Source: a virus
Virus record (IMG/VR): IMGVR_UViG_3300046787_000428
Coordinates: 1 to 42,683 of that record
DNA: 42,683 bases
Reading direction: 5' to 3' (one strand)
In this document: piece after piece, positions 8,649 through 18,007 of the stretch
Layout of the letters: every line of letters starts with the position of its first letter
Position numbering within the stretch: the stretch's first letter is position 1
Notes under the pieces: generated by a model
Databases searched by the model: none
The model's input: the letters and a program-made list of their open reading frames with translations, nothing else
Told to the model about the DNA's origin: nothing
Program-made: the position numbers and the translations under genes

Positions 8649-8805
8649 AGACCCTTTAGCGTTCCAGCAAGTTCAATCAGTCACAGTTGAACCAGAAACA
8701 CGGTATACTGGACCATATCTATCTGGCGATGAGATAGAACTATTGGAACAGCAAGAAGCGGAAATGCTCAAAGCGTGGAAGTCTCTAGCAGACGACGTGG
8801 AATAA
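8479..8805 (+). CDS. Small membrane-anchored protein overlapping its neighbour
   Basis: The start at 8479 has AGAGGG at good spacing. The 108-residue product has one N-terminal hydrophobic helix (about residues 3-25, FVVALLILSSLFLTAVVLAA). A long, polar, coiled-coil-like cytoplasmic segment and an acidic C-terminus follow. The first 170 bp overlap the zinc-ribbon gene in a different frame. It could be a head assembly or lysis accessory protein; no family was recognised. It ends 4 bp before the portal gene. Confidence 0.7.
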   Translation: MEFVVALLILSSLFLTAVVLAARSLFKSLSQASQDQIKLSKLQNDTIKHLSNLLASKDPLAFQQVQSVTVEPETRYTGPYLSGDEIELLEQQEAEMLKAWKSLADDVE

Positions 8806-8809
8806 GGTT

Positions 8810-10930
8810 ATGGCTAACGACATATTTGGCAGCGACGGAAACCTCGCAGGTGGTGCACCTGTAGAGGGAGACATGACCGATAGTGCTACTCTCAACAAGT
8901 TCAAAAAGCAAGAAGATGCCAAGAAACTAGTTGCATGGGTAAAAGCCGAATACGAGAAGTGCAAGCAGGCCCGCAAGTCTGAAGAACAAGAATGGTACCT
9001 AAACATCTCGTTCTACAACGGATACCAGTACCACTCATGGCGTAACGTTGGCAACAACCAGTTGCTTCAGGAAGAGCCAAACCCTCAAGGTTTGCCACGT
9101 GTAACCGTCAACCGCATCGAGCCAGTAATCCGTACCGAGATTGCTAAGACAACCTCAGGCCACCCATCAGCCACCGTAGCCCCAGCATCTAACGATGACG
9201 ACGACCTTATGTCTGCCTCTGCAGGTGAACAGGTCTGGCAGTCAATCTACGACAAGCACTCTTTCCAGACCAACGTGCTACAGAAGGCTGAGTTCTGGCG
9301 TGCAACCACAGGTAACGCATTCATCAAAACCTACTGGGACTCAAGCGTCAAAGAGGTAACCCCAACAAGCGTTCAAGACCCATACACAGGTCAGAAGCAG
9401 GTTATCCAGCAGGTCACCTCTACTGGCGACGTAGCCTTTGAAGTGGTCTCACCATTCCACCTATTTGTTCCAGACCTATCAGAAGAAAACATTGAAGCAC
9501 AACCATACGTATTCAATGTCTATACAAAGTCGGAGCAGTGGGTTCGTTCAACCTTCGGCAGCGTTCTACCAAAAGACTTCAAGCCAACTAAGGTTTCAAC
9601 CAGCGAAATCCTAGACGCAGCCCTAATGGACATGCGAAACGTGGACAACGCAAAGCCTGACGCTGTGCTAGTTATCGAAATGTGGTGCAAGCCAAACGGT
9701 AACCCACACATGCCAAACGGTGGACTAGTCACCATTGTTGACAACGAAATTGTTCAGTTGGCAGAAAACGGCATCCCATACGCTCACAAGCAGTACCCGT
9801 TCGCTCACCTTTACAGCATCCCGACAGGTAAGTTCTACCGTCGTTCAGTGGTCAAGTCATTGATTCCTATTCAGCGTGAATACAACCGTCTGCGCTCACA
9901 AATCATCCACGCTAAGAACCTCATGGCTAAGCCACAGATGATGTACACAGAAGGCTCTGTAGACCCACGCAAGATTACCGCACGTGCAGGTATCTGGATT
10001 CCTGTCCGCCCAGGTTTCACAAACCCAACCCCAGTCCCTCTGCAGCCATTGCCTAACTATGTGCTCAATGAAGTTCAGCAGTTGCACTCAGACTTCGAAG
10101 ACCTATCAGGTCAGCACCAAGTCTCACGAGGCGAATCAGGTGGCGTAACTGCAGCAACCGCAATCAACTACCTACAGGAACGTGACGACGCCTACCTAAC
10201 CACCGTCTTCTCATCAATTGAGGCAGCAATCGGCAAGGTCGCTAAACAGTCACTAACCCTTTTTGTACAATATGTACAAACCCCACGCCTAGTAAAAACT
10301 GTTGGAACCGACGGAGCATTTGACGCAACAGTCCTATCAGGTGCAGACATTGCATCAGGTACAGACATCCGTATCGAATCAGGCTCAGCCCTACCAACGT
10401 CAAAGTCTGCACGCCAAGCCCTCATCACCGAATGGATGAAGATGGGCTTTTTGCAGCCACAAGACGGTTTGAAGATTCTAGACATGGGCATGCTGAAGCA
10501 GTTCTACAACGTCATCAAGATTGATGAAAACCAGGCTCAGCGTGAGAACCTAATGATGAAGCGCCTAGATGACCAGACCATCCAGCAGTTCCAGATGCAA
10601 TGGGAGCAGGGCGCAGCAAACGGAGAACAAGACAAGATTGTCCCAGGTCAAGTAGACGCAAACGGTCAGCCAGTAGGTTTGGCTGTGCCACCAGTTGTTC
10701 AGGTTCACTCCTACGACAACCACGCAGTCCACGTCGAAATCCACAACCGTTTCCGCAAGTCACAATCTTTCGATATTCTTCCAGACTCTGTGAAAGCAGA
10801 ATTTGAGAAGCACATTAGCATGCACGAGCAGGCTCTACAGCAAAAGGCTATGGAGCAGGCTATGATGGGCATGGGACCACAAAACCCACAACAGGCTCCA
10901 CCACAAGGTGACCAGCCACCAATACAGTAA
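8810..10930 (+). CDS. Portal protein
   Basis: This 706-residue protein has the composition and position of a P22/podovirus-type portal: it lies directly after terminase and before scaffold. It includes a conserved early segment EQEWYLNISFYNGYQYH, a stem/wing region with YSIPTGKFYRRSVVKSLIP, the IQREYNRLRSQI helix, and a Gln/Met/Pro-rich C-terminal tail. Twelve copies normally form the dodecameric DNA channel at the capsid vertex. The start follows AAGGTT at short spacing. Confidence 0.92.
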   Translation: MANDIFGSDGNLAGGAPVEGDMTDSATLNKFKKQEDAKKLVAWVKAEYEKCKQARKSEEQEWYLNISFYNGYQYHSWRNVGNNQLLQEEPNPQGLPRVTVNRIEPVIRTEIAKTTSGHPSATVAPASNDDDDLMSASAGEQVWQSIYDKHSFQTNVLQKAEFWRATTGNAFIKTYWDSSVKEVTPTSVQDPYTGQKQVIQQVTSTGDVAFEVVSPFHLFVPDLSEENIEAQPYVFNVYTKSEQWVRSTFGSVLPKDFKPTKVSTSEILDAALMDMRNVDNAKPDAVLVIEMWCKPNGNPHMPNGGLVTIVDNEIVQLAENGIPYAHKQYPFAHLYSIPTGKFYRRSVVKSLIPIQREYNRLRSQIIHAKNLMAKPQMMYTEGSVDPRKITARAGIWIPVRPGFTNPTPVPLQPLPNYVLNEVQQLHSDFEDLSGQHQVSRGESGGVTAATAINYLQERDDAYLTTVFSSIEAAIGKVAKQSLTLFVQYVQTPRLVKTVGTDGAFDATVLSGADIASGTDIRIESGSALPTSKSARQALITEWMKMGFLQPQDGLKILDMGMLKQFYNVIKIDENQAQRENLMMKRLDDQTIQQFQMQWEQGAANGEQDKIVPGQVDANGQPVGLAVPPVVQVHSYDNHAVHVEIHNRFRKSQSFDILPDSVKAEFEKHISMHEQALQQKAMEQAMMGMGPQNPQQAPPQGDQPPIQ

Positions 10931-10938
10931 GGAAAAAC

Positions 10939-11775
10939 ATGTCTGATGAGACGCAGGTAACACCTGACCAGACTACCGAGACGGTAGAAACCCCAGTAGT
11001 TGAAGAGACAAAGGCTCACCCAGCCCACGAGAAACTACTCGCTGAATTGCCTGAGGCTTGGCACTCAAAGGTAACCCCATACCTTCAGGAGCAGGACAAG
11101 TATTTCCAGCAGCAGTTGGAAAAGTACACCCCGTTCAAAGAGTATGTTGAACAAGGCGTGTCATCTGACCTTATCCTTGGCGGTTTGAACCTTGCACGTG
11201 CAATCGAATCAAACCCACAAGAGGTTTACTCGTCACTGAAAGACTACCTAGGTCAGCAGGGCCTACTCCCTGAAGAGGCTGCACAGGCTGCAGCAGACAT
11301 CATGGAGAATGAGTCAGGCGATGACGTCGAGGACATTTTCGACACAGTTCCAGCGGAACTTAAGCGTGAAATCGAAGACCTCAAGCAGTTCAAATCAAAG
11401 CAGGAAGAGTTCCAATACCAGCAGGAGTTGGAAAAGGAAACTGAACGTTACACTGTAGAACTTGAAACAGAGATGGCTGGCCTAAAGAGCCGTTTCAACA
11501 TCTCTGAAGCACACGAGATTGCTATGTATGACCTCATGAATGCTGCCCTAGGCGCTGGACGAGAAATTACTTTGGCTGACGCTGCGCAGCAGTTGCAGGC
11601 CATGGTAGGTCCGTTTGGCGGAGCAGGTCAGGGCAGCGAACCAGCACCAACCATCGTTGGTTCGGCTGGTGGAGCAGGCGTAGTAGCCCCAAATTTGCAG
11701 GTACCCAAAGACGATAAAGGTAAGAAAGAAATGCTTGCCCAAATGTTTGAGGAATATCGCAAAGCAAACCAGTAA
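10939..11775 (+). CDS. Capsid scaffold protein
   Basis: This 278-residue, strongly acidic protein has a Thr/Glu-rich start (TPDQTTETVETPVVEE), a central coiled coil (about residues 140-185, LKREIEDLKQFKSKQEEF), and a basic C-terminal segment KDDKGKKEMLAQMFEEYRK. This is the composition and gene order (portal-scaffold-capsid) of phage scaffolding proteins. It would direct prohead assembly and then leave the capsid. A GGAAA sequence precedes the ATG. Confidence 0.85.
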   Translation: MSDETQVTPDQTTETVETPVVEETKAHPAHEKLLAELPEAWHSKVTPYLQEQDKYFQQQLEKYTPFKEYVEQGVSSDLILGGLNLARAIESNPQEVYSSLKDYLGQQGLLPEEAAQAAADIMENESGDDVEDIFDTVPAELKREIEDLKQFKSKQEEFQYQQELEKETERYTVELETEMAGLKSRFNISEAHEIAMYDLMNAALGAGREITLADAAQQLQAMVGPFGGAGQGSEPAPTIVGSAGGAGVVAPNLQVPKDDKGKKEMLAQMFEEYRKANQ

Positions 11776-11883
11776 AATCTGCTACGATATTACTGTATTC
11801 CGATGTTACAGCCCTAAGAGGGTCAGGGACTGAAGATAAATTTTAATTCATTTATCCACATCTACTCTTAGGAGAGTAAAACT
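11776..11883 (+). promoter_or_regulatory. Major capsid leader with Shine-Dalgarno inside a hairpin
   Basis: This 108-bp gap before the capsid gene holds a small CCCT-AAG-AGGG hairpin at 11812-11822. At 11863-11878 there is a 6-bp stem TACTCT/AGAGTA whose loop and 3' arm contain the AGGAG ribosome-binding site, 9 bases before ATG. TACGAT at 11783 is a weak -10 candidate. The leader may stabilise the message or tune translation of this highly expressed gene. Confidence 0.45.
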
Positions 11884-13107
11884 ATGGCTGGTCAAGGTAT
11901 TTTGACTTTCGCCTCGGAGGCTCTGAAACTCGTCTACGGCGACATTCACGAGCAACTCCGAGACAAGAACCCTGCGTTGGAATTCATCGAATCTTCATCG
12001 CAGCACATCACCCAGAACGGTAAAGAAGTAATCTTCGATACCCACATTGGACGCAACCAGGGCATCGGTGCTCGTGGAGTTCGAGAGAAACTCCCTACCG
12101 CTGGCGCTCAGAAGTACAAGCAGGCTCACCTATACCTCAAGAACCTATACGGTGCTATCGAGGTTGACGGTCAGTTGTTTGAGCAGGCTGCTGACAACTA
12201 CAACTCGTTCATTAACGTAGTTGACAACGAAATCAAGGGCCTAAAGCGAGACCTATCTCGTGACCTAAACCGTCAGATTTACGGTGACGGAACTGGTACC
12301 CTCGGTGTCGTAAAGACCACTGACTCATCTGCAGACACTTCAGTCGACTTCGACGACGTGCACTGGATTGAGCCAGACATGGTTGTCGACCTACTTGCAG
12401 GAACTGACCTTGTAGACGGAACCCCAACCGTTCTATACGCTGGAATCCAGGTTGTGTCTGTAAACGAAACCACCAACGTTGTAATCTTCGACACTGCTGT
12501 TGCAGTGACCGCAGGTGACATCATTGTTCGTGCATCAAACACCGCTAACTCATTCAACAAGGAACTCACTGGTTTGGGCAAGATTGTTGGTGCAGGCGAC
12601 TCGCTACACGGCATCGACGGTGCAACCACTTCAGTGTGGAACTCAACCATCAAGACCCTAGGCTCAGCAGGTACCCCAGGTACCCTAACTGAACTAAACC
12701 TTATCAACCTCGTTCAGGATGTTGACAAGAAGGGTGGCGACGTTGACGTATTCCTAGCATCACCAGGTGTATACAACGCTTACTGGAACCTGCTTCAGGG
12801 CATGCGCCAGTTCGTAAACGGTGCAGCACTAACTGGTGGTCAGCGTTCATTCACATTCGAAGCATTGGGTAAGCCAATCAAGTTCGTGTCTGACTACGCT
12901 GCTCCAAAGGGCACCTTGTACGCACTATCAAGCAAGGAAATTGTCATCAACCGCAAGAAGGACTGGTCATGGATGGACCGTGACGGTTCTATGTGGTCAC
13001 GTGTGGCTGACACCGACGCTTACGAAGCACGTTTGTACCAGTACTCAGAGATTGGTACCTACCGTCGTAACGCACACGCTAAGTTGAGCAACATCGCTGA
13101 ACTATAA
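11884..13107 (+). CDS. Major capsid protein
   Basis: This 407-residue protein follows the scaffold gene and has the beta/alpha composition of an HK97-fold capsid protein of the P22 gp5-like group. The N-terminus reads GILTFASEALKLVYGDIHEQ, followed by a glycine-rich RNQGIGARG loop and an internal GDGTGTLGVV segment. The C-terminal region GSMWSRVADTDAYEARLYQY is typical. It forms the icosahedral shell. A strong intrinsic terminator follows, isolating it from the tail genes. Confidence 0.92.
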   Translation: MAGQGILTFASEALKLVYGDIHEQLRDKNPALEFIESSSQHITQNGKEVIFDTHIGRNQGIGARGVREKLPTAGAQKYKQAHLYLKNLYGAIEVDGQLFEQAADNYNSFINVVDNEIKGLKRDLSRDLNRQIYGDGTGTLGVVKTTDSSADTSVDFDDVHWIEPDMVVDLLAGTDLVDGTPTVLYAGIQVVSVNETTNVVIFDTAVAVTAGDIIVRASNTANSFNKELTGLGKIVGAGDSLHGIDGATTSVWNSTIKTLGSAGTPGTLTELNLINLVQDVDKKGGDVDVFLASPGVYNAYWNLLQGMRQFVNGAALTGGQRSFTFEALGKPIKFVSDYAAPKGTLYALSSKEIVINRKKDWSWMDRDGSMWSRVADTDAYEARLYQYSEIGTYRRNAHAKLSNIAEL

Positions 13108-13121
13108 GCACTAAATAAACT

Positions 13122-13165
13122 CCCCCGCTACTGTGGTCCGTCTCGCCCAGTAGCGGGGGTTTTTT
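13122..13165 (+). terminator. Strong intrinsic terminator after the capsid gene
   Basis: A perfect 12-bp stem CCCCCGCTACTG / CAGTAGCGGGGG with a 14-nt loop is followed by six T residues. It should end, or reduce, transcription between the capsid gene and the head-tail connector genes. Confidence 0.95.
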
Positions 13166-13167
13166 AG

Positions 13168-13173
13168 TACAAT
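13168..13173 (+). promoter_or_regulatory. Putative -10 of a leaderless promoter after the terminator
   Basis: TACAAT is followed by AGACAT and then ATG at 13180. No Shine-Dalgarno is present between the terminator and this ATG, so a message starting near the ATG would be leaderless, as is common in actinobacteria. No clear -35 is visible, though the upstream sequence is constrained by the terminator hairpin. Confidence 0.55.
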
Positions 13174-13179
13174 AGACAT

Positions 13180-13602
13180 ATGGAAGTCATAAACTTTGCC
13201 CGAATCGACGGCCTGTACTCAGACCACCAGCGTCGAGTAGCAGCCGTAATTTCAGATGTTTTCCCAACAGTCCGTTTGCTTCGTATGGAGCCAGGACACC
13301 CAGCGTTTGACCCAGAACGCCCATTCGCCCTCGTAGACGAACCAAACCTCGGCACCCCTTACCACATCCGCAACCTTCACGAATCAGAAATCGATTCACG
13401 CATACTCGCTTGGTTGCTAGAGAACAACACTCACGACCCAAATTCTAAAGTAAATAAGATACAATTGTTGGAGATGGCTGAGGCTGCGCTTAACGCTAAA
13501 CGTGAAGAAGAATGGCGTGCAGAGCGTAAAGACATTCTAAAGAGCGCCATGAAATCGCACAAGAATTCATGGTCTCACGACGGAAAAACCCTTAGGAAGT
13601 AA
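13180..13602 (+). CDS. Phage structural-region protein, unknown function
   Basis: This 140-residue protein begins MEVINFARIDGL. A mixed N-terminal half includes FDPERPFALVDEPNLGTPYHIRNLHESEID. The C-terminal half is a helical, very basic segment (ALNAKREEEWRAERKDILKSAMKSHK). It may be a head-completion or assembly factor, judged only by its place between capsid and adaptor. Translation probably begins on a leaderless transcript. The next gene starts 3 bp after it ends. Confidence 0.8.
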   Translation: MEVINFARIDGLYSDHQRRVAAVISDVFPTVRLLRMEPGHPAFDPERPFALVDEPNLGTPYHIRNLHESEIDSRILAWLLENNTHDPNSKVNKIQLLEMAEAALNAKREEEWRAERKDILKSAMKSHKNSWSHDGKTLRK

Positions 13603-13604
13603 TC

Positions 13605-14264
13605 ATGCCAGCAGAAGAATTCACCCACACAGGCACAGACGTTGCAGACCGTGTACGCTCACAATTTGGTGACGTATCGGGTGCACAGTTGGCTGATGCT
13701 GCTATTCTTCGCTGGATAAACGACGGTCAACGAGAAATCGTCAACTCAAACCCAATCCTCAGAGCCACCAAAATCTCTGACATTGTTGCAGGGCAACAGG
13801 ACTACACCTTCCCTGGGGACAAAGTATTGGCTATCGAAGCCATCTACGTCTCAGGCTACCCAATCAAAAATGTGTCACCACAGGCTGCACGTGAATACAT
13901 CATCGCCATCGACCCAACCTCACTTCTAAACGCAGAACGCCCAGAAGTCTGGTACGAGCGTGCAGGCGTAATCACTTTCTACCCAGTGCCAAACAAGGCC
14001 ATCACCAACGGCCTGAAAATGGAATACGTAAAAGTGCCAGCCAACATCACAACCTTTGGCAGCACCCTAACCATCCCAGACCGCTACTTCAACGAACTGG
14101 TCAACTACGTCATCTCGCAAGCCCTAGAAATGGACGAGAACTACGACGCAGCATCATACAAAAACCGCCAGTTCCGTGAAGGACTAGACCGCCTAAACCT
14201 GAAAGAGAACCTGTCCCAGACAGACCTATACCAGAGCATCCTCCCAGACGCATTGGACTTCTAA
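13605..14264 (+). CDS. Head-to-tail adaptor (tail tubular A/gp4-like)
   Basis: This 219-residue protein has an N-terminal helical VADRVRSQFGDVSGAQLADAAI and LRWINDGQREIV region. Next come the FPGDKVLAIEAIYVSG strands and a late helical NELVNYVISQALEMDENYD segment. This pattern is typical of the podovirus adaptor ring that binds beneath the portal. Position just upstream of the large beta-rich tail hub supports this. AGGAAG precedes the start. Confidence 0.82.
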   Translation: MPAEEFTHTGTDVADRVRSQFGDVSGAQLADAAILRWINDGQREIVNSNPILRATKISDIVAGQQDYTFPGDKVLAIEAIYVSGYPIKNVSPQAAREYIIAIDPTSLLNAERPEVWYERAGVITFYPVPNKAITNGLKMEYVKVPANITTFGSTLTIPDRYFNELVNYVISQALEMDENYDAASYKNRQFREGLDRLNLKENLSQTDLYQSILPDALDF

Positions 14265-15920
14265 ATGTCTGCAACTATTCGTGAACGCTCAGCAACACTA
14301 CAACGCTTCACTGGTGGTCTAAACAACTACTGGGACCAGTCATCAATCGACGACACCGAACTTGCCAGCATCGTCAACTTCGAATTCACCACCAACGGTG
14401 CGCTAACCTCACGCCCAGCAATCTACCCAGAGTCAACAGGTATTGACATAATGGTGACACCTGAAGCAGGGGAACCACTCGACATCCTCGGCACCTACGT
14501 CAAACAAAACGGCACCCGCTACCTAGTCTGCGTCACAGACTCAAAAACTTGGCTATACGACGTCGAAGCCTACGAGTTCACACAAATCGCAGCATTCCGT
14601 GCATCAGACTGCACCCAATACGACGACAAAGTAGTCCTATCCTCAACCTACACCCACGGCGGATACTGGGACGGAACATCATTCACCGTCACAAACATGC
14701 CATACCTTGGCGGAATTGAACTATTCCAAAACCGTTTCTTCGGCTACGGCGTAGAAGGCACAGGAACAGCCTCAACCGTTTACTGGTCAGACATCACAAC
14801 CTTCGGCCCATCAGGCGAACTAACCAGCATCTGGGACTGGACCGACGACACCTCAAACTACTACTATGTAGAAATCGGTGTAGGCGACGGACAATGGATT
14901 ACCGCAATGGCACAAGGCTACGGAGACATCGTAGTCTTCCGTAACCGCTCCACCTACCGCTACTCATACGGAGACAGCCCAGAAACTGGCACCATGCAAG
15001 CAATGCAGCAAGACATTGGTGCAGAAAACAAACGCTGCGTAGTCAAGTTTGAAAACGCCCACTTTGTATTCTCAGGCGGTATCCTCTACAAATACCAGAA
15101 CTGGCTCTACTACCCGCTCAACGCACAAAAAGTCAAATTCGAATACGACACCGTACCAAACCCACGCTTCCAACACGCCGTCAGCATCGTCGGACGACGC
15201 TGCATCGTATGGCACGACGGCAGCACCTACGTCTACAACCTAGACACCGAAACCTGGTCACAGTGGCAAAGCAGCAGCAAAATCGCATACTTTGTTGAAC
15301 TATCCCGCCTATCAGAACAAGGCACAGAAGCCTCATACTACGGTGTCAGCGGAATAGACTCAGCAACCGAAACCACCACAGACGAATTCTGCCTATGGCG
15401 CATCGAAAACAGCCCAACCACATCAAACGGCTCCGAATCTTTCGAATGCTCACTACGCACCAAAATCTACGACTTCAACACCCCAGTCGAATGGAAACGC
15501 CTATACTTCTGGGCTGTCGATTTGCAGACAACTAACGCTGTGAAAGCGGTAGCCTACCCAGTTTCAATCCCAGAAAGCGCCCTGCAAACCACCTGGGATG
15601 AGTTATCTAAAGACTTTGAAGCCGAGACAGGGTTCTACACGTGGGACCAACTATCAAAAGATGACTCAAGCGACACCATCTACGGAACCTGGGATGCTCT
15701 GACAAGCCCATCTGGCGGTATTGCCACAATCGTTGACAACTTCCCACACACCTACCCACTTCGTATGGAGGTAAAACTCAACCAGGCTTTGCGCTTCAGA
15801 CGCATCTATTTTGAGTTATACTTGACCTGTGACGGTACGGCGTCCACTTCACCTGTACAGATTTTTAGCATCATTCCTTTGATTGGTGCTAAAGCGAAGA
15901 TTGCTAAGGGAGCGAACTAG
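14265..15920 (+). CDS. Beta-rich tail hub/nozzle protein (tail tubular B-like)
   Basis: This 551-residue, almost wholly beta-strand protein begins with LQRFTGGLNNYWDQSSIDDTELA, a conserved opening of podovirus nozzle/hub proteins (SxGG.N....), followed by propeller-like repeats rich in Gly, Tyr and Trp (GTYVKQNGTRYLVCVTD, YDDKVVLSSTYTHGGYWDG). It would assemble under the adaptor ring as the tail conduit. Start and stop abut neighbours directly (TAAATG; TAGTG), implying coupled translation. Confidence 0.82.
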   Translation: MSATIRERSATLQRFTGGLNNYWDQSSIDDTELASIVNFEFTTNGALTSRPAIYPESTGIDIMVTPEAGEPLDILGTYVKQNGTRYLVCVTDSKTWLYDVEAYEFTQIAAFRASDCTQYDDKVVLSSTYTHGGYWDGTSFTVTNMPYLGGIELFQNRFFGYGVEGTGTASTVYWSDITTFGPSGELTSIWDWTDDTSNYYYVEIGVGDGQWITAMAQGYGDIVVFRNRSTYRYSYGDSPETGTMQAMQQDIGAENKRCVVKFENAHFVFSGGILYKYQNWLYYPLNAQKVKFEYDTVPNPRFQHAVSIVGRRCIVWHDGSTYVYNLDTETWSQWQSSSKIAYFVELSRLSEQGTEASYYGVSGIDSATETTTDEFCLWRIENSPTTSNGSESFECSLRTKIYDFNTPVEWKRLYFWAVDLQTTNAVKAVAYPVSIPESALQTTWDELSKDFEAETGFYTWDQLSKDDSSDTIYGTWDALTSPSGGIATIVDNFPHTYPLRMEVKLNQALRFRRIYFELYLTCDGTASTSPVQIFSIIPLIGAKAKIAKGAN

Positions 15921-16105
15921 TGGCGCAGAAAAACACCCTACTCGGCACTTATTCGTTCAACCCTTTCTCGGCTGGTAACAAAATGTATTCAAACATGTCT
16001 GGTGCCCCAACTCGTGGCCCAGTTGACATGGGCGGATACGCTGACCGTGACCGCAGACTCGCAGCAAAGAAGGCTGCGCTACTAAAGATGAAACGAGGCA
16101 TGTAA
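15920..16105 (+). CDS. Small basic structural-region protein
   Basis: The GTG start at 15920 overlaps the upstream stop by one base and has AAGGGAG upstream. The 61 residues are Lys/Arg-rich at the end (RRLAAKKAALLKMKRGM), with an N-terminus reading NTLLGTYSFNPFSAGNK. The function is unknown; it lies at the head of the internal-protein block, and its stop overlaps the next ATG. Confidence 0.7.
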   Translation: MAQKNTLLGTYSFNPFSAGNKMYSNMSGAPTRGPVDMGGYADRDRRLAAKKAALLKMKRGM

Positions 16106-16677
16106 TGGCTATTGGTATTGGTCAGACTACTGACACCGTAGACCCTAACAGCCCTACCCGTTTCTACGCACAGCCAGTTAGCAGAACTGGTCAGATGGGA
16201 CCAATGACTGGCGACCCATCAACTGTTCAGCGTGCAGCCGAATCTTGGCAGTTGGAATCAGACCCTGTATACCAGCAGGCTCTTGCAGGTGGTCAGTCAG
16301 CGTTCAACCGTTCACGAGCCAACGCACTCTCAGATGTTCAGAACCAGACAACCGCTGCGAACCGTCAACTATCTGGCATGAAACAGAACGCTGCAGGTGC
16401 ACGACGCAACCTTGCAGGTAACTTCGCTGCACGTGGCATGGGCCGTGGCGCTTACGGAGCCTACTACCGTGCACAGGACCAAGCAAACGCTTCAGACATC
16501 GCTGCACAGACCAGCGTGAAAGACCAGTTGGCTGCTCTAAACCAGAACTTCTTGGCTAACTACGGTGCCGTTGGAACTGACTGGACTGCTACAAGTGTTG
16601 GTCAGGACTACAGAAACCAAGCAATTCAGCAGGCAATTGCTGCTCAACTAGCCCGTTACGGAGTAAAAAATGGCTGA
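16105..16677 (+). CDS. Putative internal virion protein (small)
   Basis: This 190-residue, Ala/Gln/Arg-rich helical protein contains a glycine-rich centre (LAGNFAARGMGRGAYGAYYRAQDQ). Position after the tail hub and before two larger Ala/Gln-rich proteins matches the order of ejection proteins in podoviruses (T7 gp14-gp15-gp16 arrangement). Role in the genome-ejection conduit is inferred from order and composition, not from a recognised domain. It overlaps the next gene by 8 bp. Confidence 0.65.
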   Translation: MAIGIGQTTDTVDPNSPTRFYAQPVSRTGQMGPMTGDPSTVQRAAESWQLESDPVYQQALAGGQSAFNRSRANALSDVQNQTTAANRQLSGMKQNAAGARRNLAGNFAARGMGRGAYGAYYRAQDQANASDIAAQTSVKDQLAALNQNFLANYGAVGTDWTATSVGQDYRNQAIQQAIAAQLARYGVKNG

Positions 16678-17956
16678 CCCAAAGAAACCACAACCAAAAC
16701 CACTATTCCCTAGTGGCAGGCTCCCTGGCGTAAACCTACCTGCATTGCAGCAGCGCAACAAAAACGCTGCCACAGACCAGGCAGCCTGGTTCTACGACAC
16801 TTTCACACCTGGCATGAATCGCACAGATGCTGGGCGTCAAGCAGCAATTGACAGCGTTGGTCGCAACTTTGGTGCACCAACAAGCACTACCACTACTGGG
16901 CAGGCTGGTGCTTGGTCAACTAACTACGGAACAACCGCAGAGGCTGAAAAAGCAAAACTATTAGCAGCACAGGAAATCCCAAACCCACCTGCAGGCATCC
17001 CTACAACCCGCCCTGTGGCCCCTAAGCCGTTCACAGCAGACATGCTGTACCAGGATGCTACTTCTGCCTACCAGCCACTGCTAGACCTCTACGGACAGCA
17101 ACAGCAGGCTGCACGTGAACGTTACGGCGTCAACCAAGCAGACATCAAAAACATTTTCGGAAACCTAACTACCATTCGTGGCGCAGACAAAGCCAAGATT
17201 GCTCAACAGTTCACGACCTCTATCGAACAACAGCAGCAGGCCCTAGCAGCCCGCACCGCTGAAGCACGCCAAGGTGTTGCTGCAGGTCAGCAAGGAGCAG
17301 CAACCGCTGCAGCCGAAATGGGAACCGCAGGTCAGCCTGCCCCAACTGACTCGCTAACTGCACAGGCTGCCGAACAAGGCATTGCAGACTCAAATGCATA
17401 CCAGACCACATGGGCTGCGCTACAGAACGTTATGTCTCAGCAGGCCCAGAACGATGTCCAGAACGCTGTACAGGGTTACGACTACCAGCAGGCTTCAGCC
17501 CTAGAGCAACTCCGTGCAAACCTCGAAGACCGCCTAGCGGGCATCGAAGGCAACCTAGCAGGAACCCAGTCACAGATTGCACAAACCAACTATGGAAGCA
17601 AACAGAACGTTCTGAACACCAAGTATGCTGAAGAGCAGGCACGTCAAGACGCTATTGCAAGAGCGCAGGCTGCTGCACAGGCTGCTGCCTCAAAGAAGCC
17701 TTCATACGCAAACAACCTGTTTGGTCTACAGCAGCGTGCAGCAGATGCACAAGTTGACTACTCACAGATTCAAAGAACAGTAAATGATGCTTACAGCGCA
17801 GCATGGGCAGCACTAAACCCTACAGGTTCAACGAGAGTCACCACTCCTAAGAAGGCTGACATTCTAAACGCTTGGAACTCAATTAACTCAGGTAGCCCAC
17901 AGACTGCAAATAAGTTGTCGCCATTTGTAACTGAATATGTTGGGCAGATGTACTAA
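16670..17956 (+). CDS. Putative internal virion/ejection protein (medium)
   Basis: This 428-residue protein has a Pro-rich N-terminus. A long helical Gln/Ala-rich body follows (TSIEQQQQALAARTAEARQGVAAGQQG, GNLAGTQSQIAQTNYGSK), then a low-complexity ARAQAAAQAAASKK stretch near residue 330. No enzymatic motif is visible. The composition and its placement between the 190- and 2025-residue proteins suggest a periplasm- or membrane-spanning ejection component. GGAG precedes the start by 7 bases. Confidence 0.65.
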   Translation: MADPKKPQPKPLFPSGRLPGVNLPALQQRNKNAATDQAAWFYDTFTPGMNRTDAGRQAAIDSVGRNFGAPTSTTTTGQAGAWSTNYGTTAEAEKAKLLAAQEIPNPPAGIPTTRPVAPKPFTADMLYQDATSAYQPLLDLYGQQQQAARERYGVNQADIKNIFGNLTTIRGADKAKIAQQFTTSIEQQQQALAARTAEARQGVAAGQQGAATAAAEMGTAGQPAPTDSLTAQAAEQGIADSNAYQTTWAALQNVMSQQAQNDVQNAVQGYDYQQASALEQLRANLEDRLAGIEGNLAGTQSQIAQTNYGSKQNVLNTKYAEEQARQDAIARAQAAAQAAASKKPSYANNLFGLQQRAADAQVDYSQIQRTVNDAYSAAWAALNPTGSTRVTTPKKADILNAWNSINSGSPQTANKLSPFVTEYVGQMY

Positions 17957-17972
17957 CACGCAGTTTATTGCG

Positions 17973-17978
17973 TATAAT
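17973..17978 (+). promoter_or_regulatory. Putative -10 element before the 2025-residue protein gene
   Basis: A consensus TATAAT with TG two bases upstream (TGCGTATAAT) lies in the 51-bp gap before the TTG start at 18008. Initiation would be near 17985, leaving a short leader with AGGA. No -35 match was seen, so it would behave as an extended -10-like promoter. Confidence 0.5.
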
Positions 17979-18007
17979 TGACCTATCTAATGGAATAGGA
18001 TTTCAGT

